A stretch of 64,000 nt of DNA, from positions 25,914,387 through 25,978,386 of the forward strand of contig JAVDOI010000007.1 in the NCBI GenBank assembly GCA_032191485.1, read 5' to 3'. A program made the translations under genes and the position numbers. The notes below the pieces were generated by a model. That model searched no databases. It had not been told where the DNA came from and worked only from the letters and a program-made list of their open reading frames with translations. The DNA is from Leptoclinus maculatus. Lineage: Eukaryota > Chordata > Actinopteri > Perciformes > Stichaeidae. Below are positions 39,701 through 48,860 of this stretch, one piece after another. Numbering within the stretch: the first letter of the stretch is position 1; the number at the start of each line of letters is the position of its first letter.

Positions 39701-41906
39701 GGCCACAGCAAGAAAGTAAATCAAGCTGACATTATGTGAGCAGCAGTTGGCCTGTGGATTTACAGCCCGTGTCAGAGGTCGACACCTCGGGCTGGACAAC
39801 CCCCCCCAGCTGCTCATCACCTTCAGCCAGACACCTGGGGGGGGGGGGGGGGGTTCTCTGTAAACCTCCCACAGCCCTGAGTGACTGGTCTCTCAGACAC
39901 TGTGCAGGCGTCAGAAAACGAGCGCTCCCTACTGGTGACGAGATCCTGTGAAGGTCGAGTCTCTCTCTCTCTCTCACTCTCACTATCACTCTCACACACA
40001 CACACACACACAGACACAGACACAGACACACACACACACAGAGAGACACACACAGACACACACACACACACACAGACACAGACACAGACACACACACATT
40101 CACCTCGTGTGCCACAGCTAATCCGATAATGCTGGTTTGAGTCGTCCCCTTCGTTAAGAGTGGGTCTAAACCATTAAATACCTGGGTTATAACAAAACAC
40201 CAAAGACAGTCCTGCCATCAGTTTGAAAAAACAACAACCTGATGGCAGCCCCCTGTCAGAACAGATCAGGGCATCCCTGGTGCAGATTCACTACTTATTT
40301 GTTCTACGTGCGACTACGTGAAGGTGGGAAAAGCAGGAGCTGTGGGCAAAGGACAGTAAATAAAAGATGAAAGGTGTCGGCTGATGCAGCCAGGCACAAC
40401 TTACCGTGGAACTTCATTAAAAAAACATAAAGGGAGACTCTGCTGCGAATATGATTAACAGCAGCAGGGATGCAGAGATGCCCACCCTTCCTCCAGGAAA
40501 CTTCAAAGACTTGTATTCCCAGATGCACGCACACACACGCACCCTGATAAATCATTATTATTATTATAATTCATGTTCTTTCATTTCTTATCCGATCAAG
40601 TCATCGAAAAGGTGCTTAATTAAATTGCCATTCAGAGTGAGGCAGAGATTCTTTTCACATTGGATCCCAAACGTACATGTGCACAGGGTTTGTTAATAAA
40701 AAGGTAGAGAAAACAATATTTGTTCTCACTTAAAATACATTAAAAAGGCTCTTTCTTTTTAAGAGTAGTTGGTTGCCTTAAGGAGATCACCTGCTGGTAT
40801 GGATCAAACCTTTCATGTAGAACTATACCAGTCATAACAATAAAATAAAAATAAAGAAAGGACAGCAGCTGTTAGAAATTAGAAATGTTAGCCATTTCTT
40901 TGATTGTCTTTGCTAAAAATAAATAAATAATGATAATTAGAGCAGCTTTGAAAGAAGCCATTAGTCGTCAATTTGTACATTTTTCGGGTCAGCCAAGATA
41001 ATGGTGCCAATGCTCCTCCCGGTCACAGAGCCTAAACTGGCCCCGCAGCGCTCCCTCACGCAGCAGACAGAGAGCGAAAGCAGGCTGCCGGGTGAAACGC
41101 GTATCTGAAGTCTCCAGATGGACAATGATCTGTTCCACCTTACACATACGGGAACATATATCCAGAGACGCACAGCCTGCCACCCTGACCTCGCAGTTCA
41201 CCTGATTTAACGCCAGCTTAATTTACCCACCAGTGAGTTGTGTCAGGCTGCAAAGGTGGATCAATCGTGTCTGTTCTCCACAGTGAAACAGATGCATATT
41301 TATATGTATATAAAAAAAAAATATATATAGGTGTAACGTGAGTTTCTAATCCTGTACCACAGCCCTGATTACAAATCATTTCAAGAATAACTAACTGAAT
41401 AAGTGGCAGATAAGCAAACAGTCTGGCGCCGTAAATATGACCATGTTGGTCGGGGGGGAGGCATCGGGAGCGCCGCTCTTCACACCGGAATAAGGAAGGC
41501 GTGGACCCGCTGTATAAACTCTGGACAGGTGGAGCTTTCTTTTTTTTTTTTGAAAAGCCACAAAATGTATGAAGGAAAGCAGGTTTGACGGCTCGGTAAT
41601 TAAGCCACGCCACAAGAAAGGAAGTCGGAACAGATTTGATCCCGCTGGCACTCAAATATCCAGTTAATTCTTACAAAACAGCTCGTGGAGCCCATCTCCC
41701 TTAAAGCCAATTCAAAGCCTGATACGAATTAAAAAGAAAGAAAGAAAGGAGGCTAAACTACTCGTTTGACAGGTTAAGTTTGATCTCGAGACCAGCAGCA
41801 ACGTGTCCAGCTGCCCTGCGTCACGCTGCAGCGCAAACCGTTTATTTCCTCAAGTAGAAAAAAACAAAGAAAAACAGAAACAATCACTTACTTTTGGCTT
41901 CTTCAT
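18681..41906 (-). CDS. kitlg: KIT ligand (stem cell factor), eight-exon gene model
   Basis: Encodes the membrane-anchored cytokine that activates the KIT receptor tyrosine kinase and supports melanocytes, germ cells and blood progenitors in vertebrates. Joined minus-strand exons are 41892-41906, 23895-24005, 23218-23274, 22628-22780, 21462-21642, 19568-19624, 19018-19109 and 18681-18788. All borders are GT/AG, and the frame stays open for 257 residues (the human protein has 273). Domain order: signal peptide (about 1-25), helical cytokine domain (about 26-155), Ser/Thr/Cys-rich stalk (about 155-200), one transmembrane helix (about 203-221) and a cytoplasmic tail of about 35 residues. Recognisable family segments are NIPKDYKIPV, the CW pair, KFGNISSN with an N-glycosylation site, YFDFVKDF and the DDCD cysteine. 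The first codons MKKPK match the MKKTQ start of mammalian KITLG, including the intron position after codon 5. Teleosts carry kitlga and kitlgb; I favour kitlga from general resemblance, not from an alignment. Confidence 0.93.
19018..19109 (-). CDS. kitlg: kitlg exon 7 (transmembrane helix)
   Basis: 92 bases, phase 1 to 0, with acceptor TTGTCCCAG and donor AAG|GTGAGC. After the split His codon it encodes FGTLTDVVER, then the hydrophobic helix LLSLLFIPLLALVFLLVW ending in Lys. This gives a single-pass membrane anchor with a basic stop-transfer residue, as expected for SCF. Position and length agree with the mammalian transmembrane exon. Confidence 0.93.
19568..19624 (-). CDS. kitlg: kitlg exon 6 (57-nt stalk exon, symmetric phase 1-1)
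   Basis: 57 bases encoding, with the split codon, VSPPSSSKDTECETTSCKP: a Ser/Thr-rich juxtamembrane stalk with two cysteines. The donor is CAC|GTAAGTT. The acceptor is CTCCAG preceded by a pure run of 20 C in the transcript. Both ends are phase 1, so skipping the exon removes exactly 19 residues without changing the frame. In mammals alternative exon 6 of KITLG (84 nt) lies in this part of the protein and carries the main cleavage site that releases soluble ligand. Whether this fish exon is the strict homologue is my inference. Confidence 0.85.
19625..19755 (-). promoter_or_regulatory. G22/C20 hairpin at exon 6 3' splice site
   Basis: In transcript order there are 22 G (19755 to 19734), an 84-nt loop (19733 to 19650), 20 C (19649 to 19630), then UCCAG ending at 19625 next to exon 6. 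The C run is the polypyrimidine tract itself. The loop contains CACTAAC (19668 to 19662), a near-perfect branch point with its A about 38 nt from the AG. Pairing of the G and C runs would bury the polypyrimidine tract. The G run alone could also form a quadruplex. The sequence is direct; the regulatory role is inferred. Confidence 0.5.
21462..21642 (-). CDS. kitlg: kitlg exon 5 (last helix and start of stalk)
   Basis: 181 bases, phase 0 to 1, with acceptor CTTTGCAG and donor TTAACTG|GTAAATG. It encodes EPIMYDFECHYREERW..., then YFDFVKDFLIAAQN (compare mammalian IDAFKDFVVASE), then DSDDCDPSPCPTTPYTATTE. The DDCD cysteine sits where mammalian Cys138 lies. The Pro/Thr-rich end opens the extracellular stalk. 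The donor is a fair match to consensus, and the phase agrees with the next exon. Confidence 0.94.
21880..22555 (+). mobile_element. Harbinger-like DNA transposon relic in kitlg intron 4
   Basis: A plus-strand segment at about 22425-22490 reads INAYFVLHNYCEVHTETVNE, resembling the C-terminal LHN.CE block of PIF/Harbinger transposases. The flank 22030-22110 (GTCGCAGTGTGGACGGGCAG, GAAAACGATGACGCCGACAC) resembles the terminal part of a common fish repeat. No intact ORF remains. Confidence 0.5.
22628..22780 (-). CDS. kitlg: kitlg exon 4 (helical core)
   Basis: 153 bases, phase 0 to 0, with acceptor CTTCTTCCAG and donor GTAAGT. It encodes 51 residues starting GGMCWVKLNV and ending RLNMGSV. The CW pair corresponds to mammalian HCWI (Cys43 of mature SCF). 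GNISS is an N-glycosylation sequon at the position of mammalian SNISE. Reading continues into the intron only by chance before a stop. Confidence 0.95.
23218..23274 (-). CDS. kitlg: kitlg exon 3
   Basis: 57 bases, phase 0 to 0, with acceptor TTTTACAG after a long T-rich tract and donor GTAAGAT. It encodes RQNIPKDYKIPVHYVTKEE. The core PKDY is identical to mammalian KITLG (NLPKDYMITLKYVPG) in the same exon position. This segment lies at the receptor-binding face and AB loop of the cytokine fold in mammalian SCF. Confidence 0.93.
23895..24005 (-). CDS. kitlg: kitlg exon 2 (signal peptide and mature N-terminus)
   Basis: 111 bases, phase 0 to 0, with acceptor CTGCAG and donor GTAAGAAC. It encodes 37 residues. 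The first 18 or so (IWIRACVHILLFITLGVH) form the hydrophobic core of the signal peptide. The rest (SSKFDVNPVTDDISRLSVL) is the mature N-terminus and start of helix A. The NPVTDDIS segment aligns in position with mammalian NRVTNNVK. Mammalian SCF has a cysteine four residues into the mature chain (C4); no cysteine is visible here after the signal peptide. Confidence 0.92.
24335..24480 (-). repeat. dispersed repeat family B, fragment
   Basis: The reverse complement carries GGGACACGAACACATGTCTC and TTGAAAGTCCTGTG, the same block as in the other family B copies. Lies just inside intron 1. Confidence 0.55.
24735..25015 (+). repeat. dispersed repeat family C, copy 2
   Basis: Carries GGCGCTATACAAGTACATGT, CATTCACACACTGATGACAG, CATGCAAGGTGCTACTGTCC, TAAGTATCTTGCCCAAGGAC and ACGAACCGCCGATCTATTC, in the same order as copy 1. 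Lies in kitlg intron 1. Confidence 0.75.
29225..29325 (+). repeat. tRNA-like SINE fragment
   Basis: GGGGTTCAAATTTCACC (B-box-like) is followed by AAGTTGTGAAGTGTCCTTCT, as in teleost SINE-like repeats where a GTTCGAATCCC block precedes AAGTGTCCTTGAGCAAGAC. Degenerate and short. Confidence 0.45.
29935..30185 (+). repeat. dispersed repeat family A, copy 2
   Basis: Shares TTTTGTCCATCGCCATCTTG, CTGTCAATCACAAG and CATACTCCGCTTTATAATCT with the copy at 48265-48500. Lies inside kitlg intron 1. Confidence 0.7.
30255..30470 (+). repeat. dispersed repeat family B, copy
   Basis: Carries TTTCCGCTTGTTATATGCAT, then GCAACAAAAGTACTTTGTAG and GGACACAAACAGCGGTCTCC with TGGGTGAAAGTC. Related copies occur at about 15865-16065, 24335-24480 (minus), 44960-45060, 52740-53760 (interrupted) and 60905-61030 (minus). 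Confidence 0.7.
35606..35631. repeat. (AC)n microsatellite
   Basis: About 13 AC units in kitlg intron 1. Confidence 0.95.
36480..37400 (+). mobile_element. L2-like LINE reverse transcriptase relic
   Basis: The plus strand encodes HGVPQGSALGPLLFLIYML (36680-36720), the RT finger/palm block, then FHCYVNNTQIH (about 36756) where active elements have YADDTQLY, so the catalytic Asp pair is lost. A later fragment, LHWLPV (about 37285), then RIL..YKAVSRLC, is the usual L2 C-terminal block. The stretch 36930-37240 between them does not fit the LINE and contains a 16-bp inverted repeat. Confidence 0.75.
37110..37209. repeat. 16-bp inverted repeat inside the LINE relic
   Basis: AGCAAGATGGCTCACT (37110-37125) and AGTGAGCCATCTCGCT (37194-37209) are reverse complements with one mismatch, separated by 68 bases. 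They may be the ends of a small inserted element. Confidence 0.6.
39150..39590. promoter_or_regulatory. candidate intron-1 enhancer (homeodomain-motif-rich)
   Basis: A repeat-free block about 2.3 kb inside intron 1 from exon 1 contains TTAATTAA, CAATTAG, several ATTAAC/CATTAAC and TAATGAT motifs and a TGAGTCA AP-1 motif. Dense homeodomain-type motifs in unique sequence inside a developmental gene intron suggest an enhancer. This rests on motif content only. Confidence 0.25.
39959..40098. repeat. compound (TC)n/(CA)n microsatellite
   Basis: A CT-rich run passes into CA and CAGA units over about 140 bases. Long cysteine/valine-like or serine/histidine-like ORFs here are artefacts of the repeat. 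Confidence 0.95.
41892..41906 (-). CDS. kitlg: kitlg exon 1 coding part (MKKPK)
   Basis: Fifteen coding bases ATGAAGAAGCCAAAA are followed directly by the strong donor GTAAGTG. Mammalian KITLG also has exactly five codons in exon 1 (MKKTQ) before a phase-0 intron, so both length and phase agree. The next exon starts IWIRACVH, which continues a signal peptide. The exon is far too short for an ORF search and was found by looking for a phase-0 MKK exon upstream of exon 2. A TATA box lies 336 bases upstream, which supports this as the true first coding exon. The 5' UTR part of the exon presumably extends to about 42215. Confidence 0.85.
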
Positions 41907-42018
41907 ATGGAACGACAGGAGTAAATCCAGTGTGTGCGAAAGCCTATTTTATTTTACTTCTACGGGGAGGAAAGGGGTTGTCATCATCCTGTGTGCACAT
42001 ATCCAATGCTTAATTAAG

Positions 42019-42178
42019 TCAGCGCAGTATCCGAGCAGAGGAGAAACAAAGCCCCAAAGAGGAAGAAGAGGAAGAAGAGAGGAGGAAGAAGAACGGCAAA
42101 TAATGTGAAATCAAACTTTCAACCTTTGCAACCTGCAGACTAACGGCGTGTGGCATCTAGCCCATATATCTACAACAT
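42019..42178 (-). promoter_or_regulatory. upstream ORFs in the kitlg leader
   Basis: If transcription starts about 30 bases below the TATA box, the leader contains three closely packed upstream ATGs. ATGTTGTAG (42170-42178) and ATGGGCTAG (42157-42165) are two-codon minimal ORFs. A third ATG at 42154-42156 opens a 45-codon ORF ending with TGA at 42019-42021. All end before the kitlg ATG. Such arrangements often lower translation of the main ORF. An unseen leader intron would change this reading. Confidence 0.45.
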
Positions 42179-42241
42179 AGATCCAGACTCTGAGGGCTCG
42201 CAGCGGTGGAGCGGGACAGCGCGCGGAGGGAGGGGGTTAAG

Positions 42242-42249
42242 CTTTTATA
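42242..42249 (-). promoter_or_regulatory. kitlg TATA box
   Basis: A TATAAAAG motif in the kitlg orientation is followed by a GC-rich stretch (42180-42240) in which transcription would start near 42215. It lies 336 bases upstream of the exon 1 ATG. It is the only good TATA match found close upstream of that exon. The start site is inferred from spacing only. Confidence 0.6.
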
Positions 42250-42865
42250 ATGATGCGTAAAGATCAGCCAAAGAGCCGCCCTCTGACGAGCCGCGGTGTG
42301 AAGAGGGTTCACTCCGAAACCACTGCTGCCAGTATAAACAGATCTAGATCAGACATGAAAGCAGGTTCAGAACTCCTCCGTGCTGGTTGACTTTATTTAC
42401 ATAATACATGGTGGTTTTACGGGACATTTAACCCATAACGTTTGACATTTAGGCTAATCACGTTTTTGTGGTTGTTGGTTTCTTCTCCAACTTGGAATGA
42501 TCTCCTGTTCTCAAATTCAAATGGGCAAATGCCTTTATTGGCGTCGAAGTCTTTCAAGAACCCTGTTGCCAAAGCAACAAAATACAAAAGTACACAATAA
42601 AAGTAACACGACATTAGGATTGATGTGTATTTATGATGACATTCAGTATATCCTATGCATATATTTGGATATCATACATTTCAACACGTCATATCACTGT
42701 GCGTGTGTGTGTCTGTGTGTGTGTTTGATATTCATCAGGTTGTGGCATGTTGATATTTGGCAGCTGGATTGCTGAACGGGCCTCTGGTCAAAGCCCAGGG
42801 GCCCAATGTGTCAGGGGGACCCCTGGCCTTCACCTACACAATGACGTCAGAATGCCGTCAAAGAA

Positions 42866-43200
42866 ACATACAACGATCACAAAAAGACTACAAAGGCACC
42901 AAAACAACTACAAAGAGATACAAAACAGCTGCAGAGAGACACAAAGAGACTCACAACGACTACAAAAAGAGTCAAAGCAACCACAAAGAAACACAAAATG
43001 ATTACAAATGAACCCAAAACAACCACAGAGACACAATATGATCACAAATAAACAAAAAAAAACAATGACAAAGAGACACGAAACGACTACAAAGAGACAT
43101 CAATCAACTACAAAGAGACACCAATCAACTACAAAATTATGCAAAACAGCTGTAAGGAGACACAAAGAGACACAACAATTACGATAAGGGGCAAAACAAC
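42866..43200. repeat. minisatellite, about 21-bp unit (left array)
   Basis: Degenerate units of the form ACAAAACGACTACAAAGAGAC repeat across the segment. The same unit forms the array at 44197-44405. Open reading frames in it are a product of the repeat. Confidence 0.85.
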
Positions 43201-43254
43201 CACACATACTATATACAGTACTATAGATACTATAGATCACAGCTAATTATTCAG

Positions 43255-44196
43255 AATAATGTGTCATCTTTGCAGACGATACAAATGTATTTTCCTCTGG
43301 AAAAGTTTAAAGGATTTTTTGTTTTCTATTGAAAGGGAGCTGGAAATCATCAACACTTCAGTTGATATCATTAAATCGTCTCTTAATATAAAGAAAACTA
43401 AATGTATGTTTTTGGAAATCAAAAATAATTAGATGGGAATATTGAATTAAAAATCTGTGATGATAAAATTGAATGAGTTTTTTGAGGCAAAATTCCTCCT
43501 ATTGACCATATTAATGGTACAATTCTAAAGTCAATAGCAGTACTGTATAAATCTAGAGATGTATTAACTTCTTAGGCCTTGCATATCATTTATTGCTCAC
43601 TTATACTTCCTTACATATCTTATTGTGTGGAGATCAACCTAAAAAACACTGATGAATTCAACCGTCTTTCTACAAAAACAAGCTATACGTACTATGAATA
43701 AGGATGGTCTCATGTTGTGAAATGTAATGATCGGGTACATTACAAAGTAATGCAAACAATGTCCCGAGCTAAAACTAAGTTTTTGTCAATACACAAGTGT
43801 AAATATGATTTGAGAGATGTTTGTAAGTTTTCCGTACAAAAAGCTAAAAAAGGGGTTAAAAGGAGATTTATTTTTGGGGTTAAATTATGGACATAAACAT
43901 AAATATACATAAACATAAACAAATGACATGAATGTAAGAATGTGTAACTCATTTTTGTTTTTCAAAAGTATTGTTTATAAAGCTATTTTTGATAGTGGGA
44001 TAGTGTGAATTAAATATATTTTTATTTTATTTTTTATATTATATTTTCTCGAGGGTACCTTAATTGGTAAGAATGCAGGATAGGCATATATAAGCATTAT
44101 GCTTCTCCCTATGCCTTTTCAGTCATATTGTATACTAGATCGTATATAGGCTATATGTATTGTTTTGTGTGCGACGGCTGAATAAAAAAAACAAAA
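43255..44196 (+). mobile_element. 5'-truncated LINE inserted in the minisatellite
   Basis: VIFADDTNVF (43262-43291) is the RT active-site block with an intact DD. Later frames give SLNIKKTKCMFLE and IAVLYKSRDVL (about 43530) and YCSLILPYISYCVE (about 43590), as in RT C-terminal regions. Several frameshifts and stops. The element ends in TGAATAAAAAAAAC (about 44179-44192), directly before the minisatellite resumes. Confidence 0.75.
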
Positions 44197-44405
44197 AAAC
44201 ACAAAACGACTACAAAGAGACACAAAACGACTACAAAGAGACACAAAACGACTACAAAGAGACACAAAACGACTGCAAAGAGACATAATACAAAAGGGGG
44301 GCAAAACAACCACAGACAAATATATACAAAAAGATTAAAACAATTACAAAATGACCTAAAACAACAACAACAACAAAGAGACACAAAATGACAACAGAAA
44401 GACAC
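44197..44405. repeat. minisatellite, 21-bp unit (right array)
   Basis: Near-identical 21-bp units ACAAAACGACTACAAAGAGAC, at least four in a row, then degenerate units. Continuation of the array at 42866-43200 beyond the LINE. Confidence 0.9.
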
Positions 44406-44959
44406 ATTAAAACAACGTACGTAGTGCTTAGAAGTACTGACTATACCAGCGGTATGTGATGCATTGGGGTGTGTTGTCCCATGTCTCATAGTACTTTTTA
44501 AATTATGAGAGGTTATTATTTGAAATTACAGGGTTGAACTTGTCAAAGTAAATGTTCCTTACTTCATTGCAGGTTTTCTATTGTTTTCTATCTGTTTCAG
44601 CCTCACCTGTTGAACGGCGACCACATATTCTGTTTTCCTCTGGTTGCCATGAGTTGTTGTGTTTTCCCAGTTATATTGCGAGCTTGTGATCACTGAGCCT
44701 GTACTTGGCTAGGATCTGCCTCCGCCTCATCTCTTTTTTAATGACCTTGTCTCCTACAAAACGACATTCCCTTACAACTAGACTACACTCTCAATTACGC
44801 TTCGAGGGAAATGTTTTTTTCTTCCCGGAAAATGCATGAATTGAAACAAAAGACAACAAAAAAATGCCAACAAAACATCAAGGTTTGGCTTAAAAATTTA
44901 TACAAATTGAAACACAACAAAAACGCAACAATGTACTTGATTATGTTTGTGCAAAAAAT

Positions 44960-45060
44960 GTACTTTGTTCACACGGGACACAAACAGCCCTGAGCTTTCT
45001 GACCCATCCACCACCCCGACCTCCTCCCTACGCAGACCTCAACAGACTCCTTTGAAACTT
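44960..45060 (+). repeat. dispersed repeat family B, fragment
   Basis: TTGTTCACACGGGACACAAA followed by CAGCC and a CCCGACCTCCTCCCTACGCA block; the latter appears reversed near 60935 in the minus-strand copy. Confidence 0.5.
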
Positions 45061-48000
45061 CATTTGTGATATGTAAAAAATAAAAGTGATCCACAACAAC
45101 ATACGTTTGCCTCTTAAAGGTAATTGTTGCGTTCCCCAATTAGGGGAAAGACAGCCAAGGGCAAAAGATGGATAAACAAACGTAGGCACTTATTAGCAGA
45201 TAAATGAAAAGCTCACAATGAAACCGACTGAAAACGACACTTCCTAAAAAGGAAGGCAGCGCAACAACTTGCGTCCTAATTCAAAGGATGACGATATAGG
45301 GCACACTAATAGATCACACTACCGACCTCGAGCTTACAAAACACCAAACTCGCCCCACACACACACACACACACAGCTTGGCCCACTGGCACAGACAAAG
45401 CTCTCTGCAGGTCTTTTATATTCCAGGCCCTGATTAAAAACACGGGCCTGCATCCGCCTCACTTCAGCTGCAAGGTCGGGGAGGCCAGCACCTGCACAGA
45501 GAAAGGAAAGAGCAGGCAGAAAAACACAAGGCACAATGACATTACAGGCTAAGATAACATTATTTCCAGGTTTTTCTTTACGTTGTGTTGTAATTGAGTT
45601 TACTCTGATTGGCTGCTGTGTGACCGAGAGGGGCCAGTTAGCCTCAGCACCAACTGATATACGGGACTTCCCTTTTCTCCCGGGCTCTCGCATAAACGGG
45701 TCCACATCGAGGCTGACTTAACGACGTTCGTCGTGGAAGACGCTCCGTACAAATAGTTCGGAGTGGGAGCGGTGTCGGGCCGGATTTGGAAACAGTAGTC
45801 CTGGAATGACTCAGACTCATCTCTCGAACCTGTTTTAAACAAAAGTTACGACCACAAACCAAATGAAACTGACATATTGCCTTTAAAAAATAAAAAAAAA
45901 CTTGAACCGTGAAATCGTGCCCTCATTTTGTGTGTGTAACTTAGTGAATGACTCAGTAACTGAATGAGTCAAAGTGTGAGTCACAGTATCTATTTCACAA
46001 TAAACTGACTAAATCCAGCACATTGTGAGCAACAACTATGAAAGTGGAAACCTCCATCGAGTTATATGACATGACATGGTTTGTGCAGCATGTCGGTTTA
46101 TATTTGACCACAGCAAAGAAACACAGCTTGATGAAGTATGCTTCATATACACGCTTATCTCATCCGTCTGTAAGATTATTATGCAGAATGTCATATCTGT
46201 GTACTTAATAAATAGCCTCTGTCAAACAGTAATTGGGCTTTTGAGATGAGATTAATTTGTTGCATATGATGCTTTCTACAAGAAACCTCTGTGTCTGTTA
46301 TTTATGATCATTGCTTAATGTTGATTTCACAGTGGCCTGATTGTTTTCAATGGCATTTCCTGTTGCTGTTCTGTCTCTCGATAATTTCAACCCGTGGTAA
46401 CACGCTTGTGTTGCATGTAACATTGGTTTGTCGAAACATTGAGGAACTCATTTTTATTTTAGCACAATTCCATTTCCAGCGTAAAAAAAAAAAATTATAC
46501 AATTTTTACAGCTTGAATAATTTGTAATCATCCTACTTGTTACATATAATATTGCCTTATGATAAGATATATGACTAATGTGATCAGTTTTGTAAATAAC
46601 TATAAAAGCACAGAGAGAAAGTTAAGATGTGTCATTATAGTCTCTATTGTCGTCGAGGATTAAAGATTAAAGATTCTATTAGCCGTGCCTGAGGGGTAAA
46701 CAACTCTAATTATAGGATTACTAATGCAAACGTTTGTGCTTGACGCAAACAAACCCAGATCACTTTCCCCTGAGTGCTCCTCTGCCAGTCCCGTCACCAC
46801 CTGCATGTCAGGAGGTTTATCTGCCAAGAAACTTGATCGGCACATATTTCGAGCCCAGTTTTGGCAGGCTTTGTTTTAGTGGCGTGGGTGCAAAATTTGC
46901 ACAAGACTTTCGCCGCATTGCAGAGAAATAATAGGCTTAACAATCAAAAGGCATAGTTGTTCACTAAATGGGCAACTCCTGAACCCGAGACACGCCGCCC
47001 GCCCCCACCTCTCTCGCAGAGCCGCTGTCTGACGGGCCTCCTGACATAATGTGCTTATTTGGCAAATCTGTCTGTTAAATGCGACGCCTTCGCTGATATT
47101 TATCAATGAATGTAATCTAGACCTGCAAGAAACAGGATTTCCTGTACTTACAATGCGGGTCCCCTGTGGGATGTCTGGAGAATCTGGCCCCTGAATCCAC
47201 ATTAAGGCTTCATTAATTGATTTTTGGCCACTATAGGGTTCAGAAGACAAAAAAAAGCCCACAAGCTCCTTCGGCATGTTATCATGTTGTAAAGCTGACG
47301 ATGACTGATTTGTCAGCAAACAGCAGCTTACTTACAAATCCAGCAGACACAGAGCGACATTATCAGTCTGTAACAGTAGTCTTCTCACTTACTTTGGATG
47401 AATTAATTGTTATACTCATTGAGAATTTAGAAAATATTTTTTTTAAATAATCGATAAATTGGTAGTAAGATTAATTGGCTAATTGACATAATAATAATTT
47501 GAACAATTGTATAATGTCCATTCAGAAATTGATATTTAAGTTTATTTGCTGCTAAAACTTTAATACTTGCCTACTTTTGGATATTGACTCCAGGACTTAT
47601 TTGTAATGGAGCATTTAAAAAAATAGTTTTGAGTATTACTTCCACAGCAGCACACTTCATTGCTCTTCATCATCATTACCTCCAACAGGTAATCAAATAC
47701 TGAGGCAATGTCAGTTTTGAGTGATACATGGGCCCCCCAAGGTGTGCACATTCCTTCAAGTTAGATGCTTGAAAGCACAACATTTGAACTGTCAGCATTA
47801 ATAAAAAGCTTCAGTGCAGTACACAGACGTCTACAGCGGCGCTACAGTGTTTATCTCTTTCAAGTGACACACTTGAAACTTTTGTGTTCAGTTGATCTTC
47901 TTTCACGCTCAGTCATTTCTGTACTCCACTTTACGGTTACTCACCGTTATCCCAAAGTGTTTCGTAGGCGTCTTATATCATCGTTTATCTGTAAAAGATG

Positions 48001-48149
48001 TTGCATGTTTTAATTTCCGTCAAAAGCTCACCGAATAACATACAGTAAAGTGCAGCCCTTATAGAGGGAGCTGACAGTGAAACTACCCAGACTCATGTCG
48101 GAAAGAGTCTGGCCAATTAGGATTAAGGCAATCCTTGGCAGACACATAG

Positions 48150-48215
<66 letters not shown>
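48150..48215. repeat. (AC)n microsatellite
   Basis: About 32 uninterrupted AC units, the longest dinucleotide run in the window. Confidence 0.97.
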
Positions 48216-48218
<3 letters not shown>

Positions 48219-48264
48219 ACACAAGTTATTCTGCTTTAATCTTCATTGTTTTAGGATGAAAAAT

Positions 48265-48500
48265 AATTGACGGAAGTGGACGTAGTCGATGTGACATTTT
48301 GGACTACGTTTTTTTAAAGCCTCAAGTTTGGCATTTTGTCTGTCGCCATCTTGGTTTTTAGCAACCAGTGAATGGAAGTGACAATATTTAGACTGCTGAG
48401 GATTGAAAGCTTTGGTGGAGACGCCGTATACGGCTCTGGTAACGACCTGTCAATCACAAGGTAGCCCCGCCCCAAAAGCATACCCTGCTTTATGGTCTGT
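48265..48500 (+). repeat. dispersed repeat family A, copy 3
   Basis: Contains GAAGTGGACGTAGTCGATGT, GTCGCCATCTTGGTTTTTAG, GAGACGCCGTATA and CTGTCAATCACAAGG, matching the copies at 9318 and 29935. Confidence 0.75.
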
Positions 48501-48860
48501 TTGACCGCCTGGAGTGCTCTCCTCATCTGTCGCAGGAAGTGCAAGCGCTGCTGGGCTCTCTTGGCTAGACATGCCTGTAATGTGCACCCCTCAGGACATA
48601 ACGCAGTTGACTGACTCCACAGTGGTGCCGCTGATCTAGACGGTTCGACGATGATCTCTCTCTCTCTCTCTCTCTCTGCTTTGTTGACATTCAAGGACAG
48701 ATTGTTGGTGTTGCACCAGTCCACCAGTTGTTCCACCTCCTCCCTGTAAGACAGCTCCTAGTCATCCCCGATGGACGAACAGCATTGTGTCGTCTGCAAA
48801 CTTTATGATGTGGGTCATCAGAGCAAACAGTAGGGGACACATCGCTGCTCAGTGAGACGG
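48500..48860 (-). mobile_element. LINE reverse transcriptase fragment
   Basis: The minus strand reads HIIKFADDTMLFV (48777-48815), the RT active site, then EQLVDWCNTNNLSLNVNK (about 48683-48735) and KRAQQRLHFLRQMRRA (about 48510-48560). These are in the order expected of a Rex/L2-type element. A (TC)n tract at 48655-48678 has expanded inside it. Frames are broken. Confidence 0.8.

Larger units (their letters stand above)
24006..41891 (-). other. kitlg intron 1, about 17.9 kb
   Basis: Bounded by donor GTAAGTG at 41891 and acceptor CTGCAG at 24006. No other gene is supported inside. It holds dispersed repeats (24340-24480, 24735-25015, 29230-29320, 29935-30185, 30255-30470), an L2-like LINE relic (36480-37400), several microsatellites and homopolymers, and a candidate enhancer region (39150-39590). 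The stretches 25030-29200 and 30480-36470 show only scattered short ORFs without recognisable domains. A long first intron is also a feature of mammalian KITLG. Confidence 0.75.

Noticed and set aside
39732..40115. Long overlapping ORFs on both strands rich in Cys/Val or Thr/His
   Set aside because: They are produced by the (CA)n/(TC)n microsatellite and have no domain or splice support.
44119..44489. ORFs with a perfect seven-residue repeat (CSRFVSL)
   Set aside because: The 21-bp minisatellite unit is a multiple of three, so any frame free of stops repeats. Not a gene.
46876..47319. 147-codon minus-strand ORF
   Set aside because: No family resemblance. Overlaps a block more like non-coding conserved DNA.
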